Below, one piece after another: positions 18,371-26,497 of a stretch of 64,000 nt of DNA. A program made the position numbers and the translations under genes. The stretch is from Myxococcales bacterium (GTDB taxonomy: Bacteria; Myxococcota_A; UBA9160; UBA4427): positions 62,001 to 126,000 of the forward strand of contig JAAZXM010000001.1 of NCBI GenBank assembly GCA_014240165.1. The letters run 5' to 3'. The stretch's first letter is position 1, and the number at the start of each line of letters is the position of its first letter. The notes below the pieces were generated by a model, which worked only from the letters and a program-made list of their open reading frames with translations, was not told where the DNA came from and did no database searches.

Positions 18371-19990
18371 TTAGCCGGAAACGCCCGGGGCATCCTCGGA
18401 GAGGCTGGCCTCCTCCCGGGCGAAGGTGCCCGGCCGGCCCTCGGCCGGGGGCTGCTGAGAGCGACGCGCGCGGTCCACGGCCTCCAGGGCGGCGAACATG
18501 GCCCGCGCCTTGTCGAGACTCTCCTCGTATTCCTGGCGGGGATCGGAATCCGCCACAACGGCGCCCCCCGCGTGCAGGTGAACCCGGCCGTCGCGGACCA
18601 GCAGGGTCCGGATCACCACCGCCAGATCCATCCCCCCGCGCACGTCGAGATAACCCAGGGCACCGGAATACACGCCGCGCCGTACGGGCTCCAGCCCGTC
18701 GAGCAGGCGCATGGCCGCGATCTTGGGCGCTCCCGTCATGGAGCCCGGCGGAAAAGCGGAAGCAATCAGGTCGAAACGATCGTTGCCCCGGCCGAGTTTC
18801 CCGGTCACCGTCGAAACCAATTGGAAAACCGATGCGTAACGCTCCACCGTCATCAATTCGGGTACATCGACGCTGCCCAGGTCACAAACTCGGCCCAGGT
18901 CGTTGCGCACCAGGTCGACGATCATGAGGTTCTCGGCCCGATCTTTTTCCGAGCGCGCCAACTCGGCCTCCAACGCCGCATCCTCGTTGGCCGAGCGACC
19001 CCTGGGCCGGGTTCCCTTGATGGGCCGGCTCTCCACGTCCCCCTCGGCCGAAACCCGGAGAAAGCGCTCGGGCGAACTGCCGAGGATCGCGGCCTCGCCG
19101 AGATCCATGAAACTCGCGAAGGGCGCCGGCGAAGCCCGGCGCAGCGCCTGGTAGAGGGCCCACACATCCCCGTCGAAGGGCAGGTCCATGCGGCGGGTCA
19201 AATTCGCCTCGTAGATATTGCCCGCGGCGATCTGCTCTTTCAATTCGACAACGCGCCTCTGATAACCCGCCGAGTCAAAGCTGGCGTCGATATCCTGAGG
19301 AATCCGGGTGGCCAGCAATTCGGGTCGATCCGGGCCGCGGGTGCCCTCGGGCTTCGGCTCAGGGCGGGTTGATGGAGCGCGCTCGAGGGGCTCGAGCGAA
19401 GCGGAAAGGGTCGTCAGGGCTTCTTCTGCGCGAGCGGCGGCGGCCTGGCGCTGGGCCCCAAAGCCGAGGGCCAGGGCGAAAGAACGGCCGCTGGCGTGAT
19501 CCATCGCCACCAGGCGATCGACAAAGAGCAGCGTCGCATCGGGAAGCCCGATTTCATCACGGCCGTGAAATGTGTGGGCCTCGATCTGTTCGGCCCACTC
19601 GTAGCCCCAGTAACCCACTGCACCGCCCAGGAAGGGCAACGGCACCGGCAGCCCGCGATCCGCGATCTCGAGGCCGGGCAGCATTCCCCGCAACCACCCC
19701 AGGAATTCCGCTTTCACTTTACGCGTGCCCGGGGCAAGGAAGTCGCGCACTGGCCGGGCGCAATGGAGCTCGATCTCTTCGCCCCGAACCCGAGCCACGA
19801 GATAGGGGTCGGCGCCCGCAAAGGAATAACGACCGAGGCGGGCATCGGTGGCTGCGCTGTCCAGAAGCCAAGGCGAGCGTTCGGCGCGCATATGCGCGCA
19901 AACCCGAAGCAGATCCCGATCCGCGAGCACCAGCTCGCGCCAACGGACTTCGACGGCCTCGGGAAGGGGGGCATGCGGCGACGAGGCCAC
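18371..19990 (-). CDS. pabB: Aminodeoxychorismate synthase component I
   Basis: 539-residue chorismate-utilising enzyme that converts chorismate plus ammonia to 4-amino-4-deoxychorismate for folate. The PIKGT motif (residues 323-327) has the lysine that separates PabB from anthranilate synthase (PIAGT). IYEANLTRR, DLVRNDLGRVC, SAFPPGSMTGAPK and GAVVADSDPRQEYEE are the usual catalytic/Mg-binding blocks. The start is GTG at 19990, set by GGAGG eight bases upstream; a TTG at 20005 overlaps that site. No pabA or pabC is fused or adjacent. The C-terminal 25 residues are low complexity. Confidence 0.92.
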   Translation of the reverse strand: MASSPHAPLPEAVEVRWRELVLADRDLLRVCAHMRAERSPWLLDSAATDARLGRYSFAGADPYLVARVRGEEIELHCARPVRDFLAPGTRKVKAEFLGWLRGMLPGLEIADRGLPVPLPFLGGAVGYWGYEWAEQIEAHTFHGRDEIGLPDATLLFVDRLVAMDHASGRSFALALGFGAQRQAAAARAEEALTTLSASLEPLERAPSTRPEPKPEGTRGPDRPELLATRIPQDIDASFDSAGYQRRVVELKEQIAAGNIYEANLTRRMDLPFDGDVWALYQALRRASPAPFASFMDLGEAAILGSSPERFLRVSAEGDVESRPIKGTRPRGRSANEDAALEAELARSEKDRAENLMIVDLVRNDLGRVCDLGSVDVPELMTVERYASVFQLVSTVTGKLGRGNDRFDLIASAFPPGSMTGAPKIAAMRLLDGLEPVRRGVYSGALGYLDVRGGMDLAVVIRTLLVRDGRVHLHAGGAVVADSDPRQEYEESLDKARAMFAALEAVDRARRSQQPPAEGRPGTFAREEASLSEDAPGVSG

Positions 19991-20156
19991 GGGGGGATCC
20001 TCCAAAGCGCGGAAACTACCTCAGCCCACCCTGCTTTGCTGGTTGGGCAGCGGCGGAAGCGAAGGGATCGGGGCAGCGCGCGGGGAGCAAAAAATGAACC
20101 TCCATGCTCGGCGGCCTGCACTACAGTTTTCCTTTCTTCCCCAGCCAGGAGATCCC

Positions 20157-21155
20157 ATGTCCGAATTGCCCCCCGCCCGTCACATCGAACTCGCTCCCTT
20201 CACCGATTCCGAAGGCAACCCAGAACCCCCCATTTCCCTCTCTGTCCACGAGGGCGGTGAGGGCCCGGCGGTCGTGCTCTGCCACGGCTTTCCCGAATTG
20301 GCCTATTCATGGCGAAAGCAATACCAGCCCCTGGTGGATGCAGGCTTTCGCGCCATCGTTCCCGATCAGCGCGGCTATGGGCTGAGCGATTCGCCACCCG
20401 AGATCCATCAATTCGATATCGACCATCTCACGACTGACCTGGTGCACCTGCTCGATGCCCTCGAGATCGAAAAGGCGGTCTTCGTCGGGCACGATTGGGG
20501 CGGCTTCGTCGCCTGGGCGATGCCCGTTCTCCATCCCGATCGCACGGCGGGGGTGATCGGCGTCAACACGCCCTACCTGGCCCGCACCCCCATATCACCC
20601 ACCCAGGCCCTTTCATTCGCTGCCGGAGGCGACAGCGAGAAGATCTACATCCTCTGGTTCCAGGAACCCGGTGTCGCCGAGGGAGTGCTGGATCAGAACC
20701 CCCGTCTCGTTTTCGAGAAATTGATGCGACGATCCGTCTCGTTGGAAGAAATGCAGGCCCGGATCGCCGAGAGCGGGGGAGACATGAACCCCTTCATGCG
20801 CCTGGACTCCCTGCCCGAACAAGGGGCGGCCCTTCTCTCGGAAGAAGAACTCGCATTCTATATCGAGGCGTTTTCGAAGAGCGGTTTCCGAGGAGGCGTC
20901 TCGTGGTATCGGAACTTCGATCGCAATTGGTCTCAGCATCCCGAAATCGGCGACCAGAAGATCGAACAGCCCGCCCTGATGGTCACCGCCGAGTGGGATC
21001 TGGTCCTCTCACCCGCCATGGCGGCCGACATGCCGTCGCGCTGCAGCGATCTCGAAATCCAGATGATCGAAGAATGCGGGCATTGGACCCAACAGGAAAA
21101 ACCAGACGAACTCAACCGGATCATGGTCGACTGGCTTCAGAAACGCTTTGGTTGA
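20157..21155 (+). CDS. Epoxide hydrolase (alpha/beta hydrolase fold)
   Basis: 332-residue hydrolase with the epoxide-hydrolase pattern: HGFPE oxyanion motif (from His43), nucleophile Asp113 in VGHDWGG, acid Asp281 in TAEWDLVL, and base His309 in CGHWTQQEKP. A cap domain with conserved tyrosines lies between. It converts an epoxide to a vicinal diol through an aspartyl ester. CAGGAG five bases before the ATG fixes the start. It is divergent from pabB (about 150-base spacer) and 43 bases upstream of a DHH-family gene. Confidence 0.92.
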   Translation: MSELPPARHIELAPFTDSEGNPEPPISLSVHEGGEGPAVVLCHGFPELAYSWRKQYQPLVDAGFRAIVPDQRGYGLSDSPPEIHQFDIDHLTTDLVHLLDALEIEKAVFVGHDWGGFVAWAMPVLHPDRTAGVIGVNTPYLARTPISPTQALSFAAGGDSEKIYILWFQEPGVAEGVLDQNPRLVFEKLMRRSVSLEEMQARIAESGGDMNPFMRLDSLPEQGAALLSEEELAFYIEAFSKSGFRGGVSWYRNFDRNWSQHPEIGDQKIEQPALMVTAEWDLVLSPAMAADMPSRCSDLEIQMIEECGHWTQQEKPDELNRIMVDWLQKRFG

Positions 21156-21198
21156 AGCGAAGCGCGCCCCGGGGTGCCCGATCGGTTAGTGTTTTCCC

Positions 21199-22053
21199 AT
21201 GCGGAAAATATGCGTCTACCATGCGGCCTGCCCAGATGGTTTCGGAGCCGCCTGGGCCACCTGGACAGCATGGGGAGGCGAAGGCGAATTCGTCGCTCGG
21301 GGACACAGCGACCGAATGTCCGGACCGAAGGTAGAAGATGCTCTTCTGCTCTTCGTCGATATCGCCCCCAAACCCGATGAACTGCGGGAGTTGGCGGATT
21401 ACGCCCAGCGCGTCGTAGTCCTCGACCACCACTGGACGAACGAGAAAAAATTCGAGGAAGAGGCCGAACTTCTCTCGGAGATCCAAGACGAGGGACACGA
21501 GGTCCACTTCGACATGGATCGCTCCGGAGCCGTTCTGACCTGGCGCTATCTCTTTCCGGACCAAGCCGAGCCCGATCTTCTGAGATACGTCGAGGATCAG
21601 GATATCTGGTCGTGGACCCTGCCCAAATCCGCGGAGGTCAACGCCGCAATCGCCTCCTACCCCCAGGATTTCGAAACCTGGACGCGCCTGGCTGCGACAA
21701 GCGTGGACGCGTTGGCCCTGGAAGGCGCGCCCATCGTCCGGACGGACGGCGTCGAAGTCGAGCGAGCAACCCGGAACCCCTCGACGATTCACCTGGGCCC
21801 CCACCGGGTCGAAGCGATCAATGCACGCACGCGGCGCAGTGCCATCGGGCACGCCCTGGCCGAACGGAAGGCCTTCGGGCAGCCCTGGGGTTGCGTCTAC
21901 CGCATCGAGGGCAAACGGGTACACGCCACCCTCTACTCCATCGGCGATTTCGATGTCTCGGCCATCGCGGGGGAATACGGCGGCGGCGGCCACCGAAACG
22001 CATCGGGCTTCACCGTCCACCTGACGGATTGGCTGAAGGATATCGTGAACTGA
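21199..22053 (+). CDS. DHH/DHHA1-family phosphoesterase
   Basis: 284-residue DHH-superfamily phosphohydrolase. The N-terminal metal site is built from HAACPDGFGAAW, LFVDIAP and the signature VVVLDHHWTNE. The C-terminal DHHA1 substrate domain ends with YGGGGHRNASGF. Related single-domain proteins hydrolyse short oligonucleotides, cyclic dinucleotide products or polyphosphate; the exact substrate cannot be read from sequence. ATG start. It ends 83 bases from convergent bolA, with a tandem repeat between them. Confidence 0.88.
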   Translation: MRKICVYHAACPDGFGAAWATWTAWGGEGEFVARGHSDRMSGPKVEDALLLFVDIAPKPDELRELADYAQRVVVLDHHWTNEKKFEEEAELLSEIQDEGHEVHFDMDRSGAVLTWRYLFPDQAEPDLLRYVEDQDIWSWTLPKSAEVNAAIASYPQDFETWTRLAATSVDALALEGAPIVRTDGVEVERATRNPSTIHLGPHRVEAINARTRRSAIGHALAERKAFGQPWGCVYRIEGKRVHATLYSIGDFDVSAIAGEYGGGGHRNASGFTVHLTDWLKDIVN

Positions 22054-22087
22054 GCTTTGCCCTGCCCGCTTTCCTCGATGCGAAGGT

Positions 22088-22126
22088 GTCGGGTCTGGGC
22101 GTCGGGTCTGGGCGCCGGGTCTGGGG
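22088..22126. repeat. Three tandem copies of a 13-base unit
   Basis: GTCGGGTCTGGGC occurs twice exactly (22088-22100, 22101-22113). A third copy with two changes follows (22114-22126). It occupies the spacer between the convergent DHH and bolA genes. Confidence 0.9.
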
Positions 22127-22136
22127 CCGGATCAGT

Positions 22137-22415
22137 TCAGCGAGAATCCCATTGCTCGGGCGTGAACGTTTGGATCGAGAGTGCGTGGATTTCGTCGCTC
22201 ATCTCATCCGCGAGAACCGAGTAGACAAGGCGTTGGGCTTCGAGCCGACTGAGCCCGTCGAAACGCGCGGAGACGATCGTGGCCCGAAAGTGGCCCCCTC
22301 CAGACTTTGCCCCCTCATGCCCGGCATGCAGGTGGCTCTCGTCGACGACTTCGAGGTGCGCCGCAGCCAGATCCCGGGCCAATTTCTCCTCGATTCGCTC
22401 TTTTCTGCTGCTCAT
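22137..22415 (-). CDS. bolA: BolA family protein
   Basis: 92-residue BolA-fold protein. The N-terminus RKERIEEKLARDL, the segment LEVVDESHLHAGHEG, GGGHFRATIVS, and the helix LSRLEAQRLVYSVLADEMSD with IHALSIQTFTPEQW align with classical BolA. BolA proteins pair with monothiol glutaredoxins in Fe-S cluster handling and affect envelope and stress physiology. No glutaredoxin gene is adjacent. It lies 65 bases downstream of the acyl-CoA dehydrogenase pair on the same strand. Confidence 0.93.
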   Translation of the reverse strand: MSSRKERIEEKLARDLAAAHLEVVDESHLHAGHEGAKSGGGHFRATIVSARFDGLSRLEAQRLVYSVLADEMSDEIHALSIQTFTPEQWDSR

Positions 22416-22480
22416 CCGCTCACCCGCAATCCGAACCGAAAGGTTTCGCCCGAGGCTTCATCCGCCATCGAGAACCCAGC

Positions 22481-23644
22481 TCAATCCTTGGGCAGGCCCA
22501 AAATGCGTTCGGAAATGATGTTCTTCTGAATATTGGGCGTGCCGCCCCCGATGACCACTTCGGGCCATCCCAGGGCGAAATCGGCCCAGCGCCCATTCTC
22601 GAGCGCATCTTCGCTGCCGCGCATCAAGGTCGATGCGCTCCCTGCGATCTCCATCGCGAGTTCGCCCATCTCCACCTCCAACGCAGCGCGGTGCAATTTG
22701 TTGATGGATGTCTCACTGCCCAGGGGTTCGCCCCTCAACTGCTTGGTGAGAAAGCGCTGGCCGTTGAGCCGCATGGACTCGATCCGGATATCGGCGCGCT
22801 GAAGCCGGCGGCGAATCGAGGGAATCTCGATCGCAGCGCTTCCCGCCCGCCGAGTATTTCGGGCCAGGTCTTTGAGTTCTTCCATCTTCCGCCGCAACCC
22901 GTAGACCTCAGCGATACTCGAGCGCTCGTTGGCGAGTGCCGAAACCGTCACCTGCCAGCCCTGGCCTTCATCACCGAGCCGATTTTCCACCGGCACGCGC
23001 ACGTCGGTGAAGAACACTTCGGCAAACATGGCACCGCCGCCCATATTGCGGATCGGGCGAACCTCGAGACCCTCCGCGTCCATGGGGACGAGCAAACAGG
23101 TGATGCCGTCGTGCTTGACATCGACATCTGTGTCGGTCCGCACCAGGAGGATCATCATCTTGGACCACATGGCGATGGAGGTCCAAATCTTCTGCCCGTT
23201 GATGATGTACTCGTCGCCCTCTTGAACACATTTGCACTTGAGAGAAGCCAAATCGCTTCCGGAATCGGGCTCCGAGTATCCCGTGCACCATTGATAGGCG
23301 CCGTCGAGAATATCCGGGATGTATTTCTGCTTCTGCTCTTCAGTGCCGTATTGAATGATCGACGGGCCGACCCAGGCGAGACCCATAAAACAAGTTCCGA
23401 GAGAAGGCGCCCGGTGCCGGGCCATTTCCTCTTTGAGGATCACCTGCTCCATGACGCTTCCGCCGCCTCCGCCCACGTCCTTCGGCCAGGAAAAACCGAC
23501 CCAGCGCTTTTCGCGAACTTTCGCGTTCCAGTTACCGAGAAAGTCAGCTGCATTGCGCTCACCTTCCGGCGGAAGATTTTCCTTCAGGAAGCTACGGACC
23601 TCGTTCCGAAATTCCTCTTCTTGCTCAGAAAGCTGAAAGTCCAT
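22481..23644 (-). CDS. Acyl-CoA dehydrogenase, second pair, partner 2
   Basis: 387-residue acyl-CoA dehydrogenase. The FAD-binding stretch is CTGYSEPDSGSDLASLK, GQKIWTSIAMW lies mid-domain, and the C-terminus is VIGGGTPNIQKNIISERILGL. The YEGT glutamate position is again Gly (GGGT). Its ATG overlaps the TAA of the upstream dehydrogenase by one base (TAATG), so the two are coupled. It is the long member of the second heteromer-like pair in this window. Substrate unknown. Confidence 0.88.
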   Translation of the reverse strand: MDFQLSEQEEEFRNEVRSFLKENLPPEGERNAADFLGNWNAKVREKRWVGFSWPKDVGGGGGSVMEQVILKEEMARHRAPSLGTCFMGLAWVGPSIIQYGTEEQKQKYIPDILDGAYQWCTGYSEPDSGSDLASLKCKCVQEGDEYIINGQKIWTSIAMWSKMMILLVRTDTDVDVKHDGITCLLVPMDAEGLEVRPIRNMGGGAMFAEVFFTDVRVPVENRLGDEGQGWQVTVSALANERSSIAEVYGLRRKMEELKDLARNTRRAGSAAIEIPSIRRRLQRADIRIESMRLNGQRFLTKQLRGEPLGSETSINKLHRAALEVEMGELAMEIAGSASTLMRGSEDALENGRWADFALGWPEVVIGGGTPNIQKNIISERILGLPKD

Positions 23645-24771
23645 TACAAACCCCCGAGTTGGGCGATGCGGTCATAGTGGTAGTCGGCGTCCCCGTACAT
23701 CGGGCGCATCCACTTGCCGCGCTTCAAGTAGAGCTGAATATCGTATTCCCAGGTATACCCGACGCCCCCGTGGAGCTGGACTCCATTGATGCCCAGCATC
23801 GGAAACGTCTCGCTCGCGTAGGCCTTGGCACGAGAAATGGCCAAGGCCGCGTCTTCGGCGCCCTCGTCCAACGCCCAGAAGGCGTAGTAGACCAGGGATT
23901 TATAGGACTCGATGTCCACGTACATCTCGGCCAGGGGGTGTTTCACACCCTGATAGCGACCGATCTTCGAATCGAATTGCTCGCGCTCCTTGGCAAAATT
24001 TGTCGTAATTTCCAGCGCCGCCTCCGCCGCGCCAACGCTCTCGGCGGTGACGAGGGCCGCACCGAGATCGATGAGCCGCTGAATCGCGCTCCAACCGCCG
24101 CCCGATTCGGCGAGGATGCAATCGCCAGCGACGCGCACATCATCGAGTTCGAGGCTCCCGAGACGCTTGGTCAAATCCATCGCTGGAGAGTCCGAGGCCG
24201 ACACGCCTTTCGCCTGTCTCTCGACAACGGCCAACCCGCACTCCTCTCCGGCACCCCCCGAGCGATAAGCCACGATAAAGAGATCGGCTCTACCTGCATC
24301 CGGGACAAAGAGCTTGCGACCGTGGAGAATCGTTTCATCGCCGTCGCGCTTGCCCTCAAGGCATAGACCCTCGGGCGAGAGGTCGTCGCCTTGTTCCAGC
24401 AGGGCGAAGGTGCCGATGCGGCTGCCATTCGCCAAGCCAGGCAGCCAACGGCCGCGTTGCTCCTCGTTACCGAATTGCTGGATCGCCTGGGATGCGACCA
24501 CGTTGGAGAGCAGCGGCGACGGCAGCAGGCTGCGGCCCGTCTCTTCCAAGAGGACGAGAAGGGTCACCAGATCGAGACCCGCCCCGCCATGCGCCTCGGG
24601 AATCGAGAGGCCCACGAAGCCGAGCTCCGCCATTTGTTTCCAGAGTTTCGGATCAAACCCCGAATCGCCTTCGGCCTGCTTCCGCACCTCTTCGAGGGAC
24701 GCGTTTGCGTCCAGGAATTTTCGCACCTCGGCACGAAGCAGGTCCTGCTCTTCGGTAAAGCCAAAATTCAT
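23644..24771 (-). CDS. Acyl-CoA dehydrogenase, second pair, partner 1
   Basis: 375-residue acyl-CoA dehydrogenase starting MNFGFTEEQDLLRAEV. The N-terminal helical domain carries IPEAHGGAGLDLVTL and the C-terminal domain ends QLHGGVGYTWEYDIQLYLKR. The start is 24771, based on the family N-terminus; the frame stays open to 24921 without similarity. It is the first gene of a two-gene unit with the following dehydrogenase, and its leader lies next to the hsp20 terminator. Confidence 0.88.
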   Translation of the reverse strand: MNFGFTEEQDLLRAEVRKFLDANASLEEVRKQAEGDSGFDPKLWKQMAELGFVGLSIPEAHGGAGLDLVTLLVLLEETGRSLLPSPLLSNVVASQAIQQFGNEEQRGRWLPGLANGSRIGTFALLEQGDDLSPEGLCLEGKRDGDETILHGRKLFVPDAGRADLFIVAYRSGGAGEECGLAVVERQAKGVSASDSPAMDLTKRLGSLELDDVRVAGDCILAESGGGWSAIQRLIDLGAALVTAESVGAAEAALEITTNFAKEREQFDSKIGRYQGVKHPLAEMYVDIESYKSLVYYAFWALDEGAEDAALAISRAKAYASETFPMLGINGVQLHGGVGYTWEYDIQLYLKRGKWMRPMYGDADYHYDRIAQLGGL

Positions 24772-24925
24772 GCTGCTCGCCCTCGCAGTCGTGGATCGTC
24801 CGTTAAATACGGCTTGGAACGTCGGCCGAAGATAGGGAACTCCGCCGCCACGCGAACCCACCCGAAATAAGCTCTGAATGCGGAATCGGGGCTTTCGCCT
24901 GCTGGATCCGCAGCCAAACAAAAGA

Positions 24926-24956
24926 AGGGCGGCGCATCCCTGGGATGCGCCGCCCT
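24926..24956 (-). terminator. Rho-independent terminator of hsp20
   Basis: Perfect 15-base inverted repeat AGGGCGGCGCATCCC / GGGATGCGCCGCCCT around one base. On the minus strand it is followed by a T-rich run (TTCTTTTGTTTG). It lies 25 bases past the hsp20 stop codon. Confidence 0.9.
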
Positions 24957-24980
24957 CTTCTCAGTTCTCCGCTCACTCGA

Positions 24981-25451
24981 TCAACCGGCCTCGACGGGAA
25001 TGCGGGTGATCTCGGGTGCGACCGGTTCGGGCTTGGGAACCACGATCCGGAGCAGGCCGTCCTTGCTTCGCGCAGTCACGCGCTCTTCATCGATGTCACC
25101 ATTGAAGCGCACCGATCGCTCGAAACGCGTCGACTCGGCCTCCTTCTCCTCTTCCGAAAGATCGTCCGACCAATCCAGCGACTTTCGGGTGCCGCGAAGA
25201 GTCAGAACGCCCTCCTCGACCACAACCGAGACATCATCGGGCGCAACACCGGGAATCTCGGCGGTTACCACATAGTCGCCTGCGTTCTCCACCGCCTTCA
25301 AAGTCGGCATAAAACCACGCGCGCTCGAAAGACCATGATTTGCGCTGCCCAAGAACTGACGCTGCAATTCGCTGAAAGCGCGTTCCGCTCCCATGACCGC
25401 CGCAGTATGGCCCGACAGGGGGTAACGACGTACTCGTGTTCCGAAAGTCAT
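24981..25451 (-). CDS. Small heat shock protein, Hsp20/alpha-crystallin family
   Basis: 156-residue holdase chaperone. The N-terminal arm (about 1-45) is followed by an alpha-crystallin domain (about 48-142) with AEIPGVAPDDVSV, VLTLRG, the acidic EEEKEAES loop, FERSVRF and GLLRIVVPK. The C-terminal tail has the I-x-V-like RIPV used in oligomer assembly. AAGGAG six bases before the ATG fixes the start. It has its own promoter region and terminator, so it is monocistronic between frdD and the acyl-CoA dehydrogenases. Confidence 0.94.
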   Translation of the reverse strand: MTFGTRVRRYPLSGHTAAVMGAERAFSELQRQFLGSANHGLSSARGFMPTLKAVENAGDYVVTAEIPGVAPDDVSVVVEEGVLTLRGTRKSLDWSDDLSEEEKEAESTRFERSVRFNGDIDEERVTARSKDGLLRIVVPKPEPVAPEITRIPVEAG

Positions 25452-25495
25452 AACAATCTCCTTCTCGTTGGCTGTGTTGCATCTTCGGGTAGATC

Positions 25496-25571
25496 GGTGT
25501 CTATCTCTTCGTGTCTCTCACCCGAGGTTCCGGGCGAGCGCATTGAATAGACACCACCTATCGCGCGTCAA
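25496..25571 (-). promoter_or_regulatory. Candidate hsp20 promoter and structured 5' leader
   Basis: On the minus strand, TTGACG (25566-25571) and TATTCA (25544-25549) are spaced by 16 bases, like a sigma-70 promoter. The predicted transcript would begin near 25537, exactly at a hairpin (25517-25538, 8-base stem CUCGCCCG/CGGGUGAG with one G-U). A 9-base inverted repeat, GGTGTCTAT at 25496-25504 with ATAGACACC at 25547-25555, links the leader with the -10 region. No sigma-32 consensus is seen. The promoter reading is tentative; the repeats are directly visible. Confidence 0.45.
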
Positions 25572-25698
25572 CGCCAAGCCGGAGAAAATGTTCACCTGCG
25601 GGGCGGAGCGAGGCTTTGCCGGGTCGCCCCTGTAAAAAGGAGCCAGGCTGCTCGGAAAATGCCGATTGGCTAATCCGAAAGAGAGCGCCGAGAACGCG

Positions 25699-26055
25699 CT
25701 AGAGCCGGATGACGGCGACGATGCCGATCACGCTGCAGACCGCCACTGCGTAGAGGAGGCCACCGACAATACCGTCGCGATCCCCGCCCCTGAAATCGAT
25801 CGAGAGTGAGCGGAGATGATGGGCGCCTTTCCACAGGGGAAGGGCGATCAGGCCAAGCAGGACGAGCCGCCCGAGCAGACTCGAACCCAAGCTATAGGCC
25901 CGCGTATAGTCGAGGGCTCCCGCGTCGACCAAACCCATGGGCATCGCCAGGCCCACGATGAGGACGAAGCCGGTGAGGAGCATGGTCCCTATGGAGAGCC
26001 CCGCCCCAAAGAGCAGCCAGATGATGGGTTCGAGTTTGAGCAGCAACGACTTCAT
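25699..26055 (-). CDS. frdD: Fumarate reductase membrane anchor subunit D
   Basis: 118-residue hydrophobic protein with three membrane helices, starting KSLLLKLEPIIWLLFGAG, as in FrdD of quinol:fumarate reductases. With FrdC it anchors FrdAB and forms the quinone site. Its ATG overlaps the frdC TGA by one base (TGATG). No conserved haem-ligand histidine pattern of SdhC/D type is apparent; the histidines present (GAHHLRS) lie at a loop. Position and family resemblance make the call; anchor subunits diverge quickly, so it rests partly on context. Confidence 0.85.
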   Translation of the reverse strand: MKSLLLKLEPIIWLLFGAGLSIGTMLLTGFVLIVGLAMPMGLVDAGALDYTRAYSLGSSLLGRLVLLGLIALPLWKGAHHLRSLSIDFRGGDRDGIVGGLLYAVAVCSVIGIVAVIRL

Positions 26056-26495
26056 CAGAAAATCTTCCCCGAGAGCACCAGGCTGAGAAGCAGGGTGAGC
26101 AAAGCCCAGACCGAGTAGATCAGGCCTCGAACCGCAGCGGCGGGCAGCGGAGGGAAAGGACCATTTCGAGGCTGCATCTTCGGCATCATGGTTCCGAATG
26201 CGCGCACGCCCACGAAAATCAGGGATACGAAAGTCAGGGCGTGAAAGATCAGGTACAGGGGGTGGGAAAGGCTCCCCAGGGCGTAATCCCATGCGTCTGG
26301 CCCGTTGCCCAGGGCCCAGACCAGGCGCAGAACCACCGTACCCGCGAGGAGGTAGATGATCCCCGTCGCGCCAAAAAGCAGGTAAGTGCGAATACGCGGT
26401 GCACCCCACCAACTGCCCGGCATACGCGGCGGTGCCGTACGGGTGGCACCCTTCTTCGGAGGCGCCATGGCCTCGGGATGAGCAGCTCCAGCCAT
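26055..26495 (-). CDS. frdC: Fumarate reductase membrane anchor subunit C
   Basis: 146-residue membrane protein with a Pro/Ala-rich cytoplasmic N-terminus and three hydrophobic helices. The sequence between them (GSLSHPLYLIFHALTFVSL) resembles FrdC, with its SxxxxxxHxxxL quinone-site region. GGGGGGAG upstream of the ATG at 26495 supports this start. It is separated from frdB by two bases and coupled to frdD. Together they indicate a type-D, probably haem-free, quinol:fumarate reductase anchor. Confidence 0.87.
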   Translation of the reverse strand: MAGAAHPEAMAPPKKGATRTAPPRMPGSWWGAPRIRTYLLFGATGIIYLLAGTVVLRLVWALGNGPDAWDYALGSLSHPLYLIFHALTFVSLIFVGVRAFGTMMPKMQPRNGPFPPLPAAAVRGLIYSVWALLTLLLSLVLSGKIF

Positions 26496-26497
26496 GA

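Noticed and set aside
18371-19990. Anthranilate synthase component I (trpE)
   Set aside because: The PIKGT motif replaces PIAGT, which indicates aminodeoxychorismate synthase.
25632-25653. GAGC/GCTC hairpin followed by CTTTTT on the minus strand after frdD
   Set aside because: The stem is only four base pairs, so it is not credible as an intrinsic terminator.
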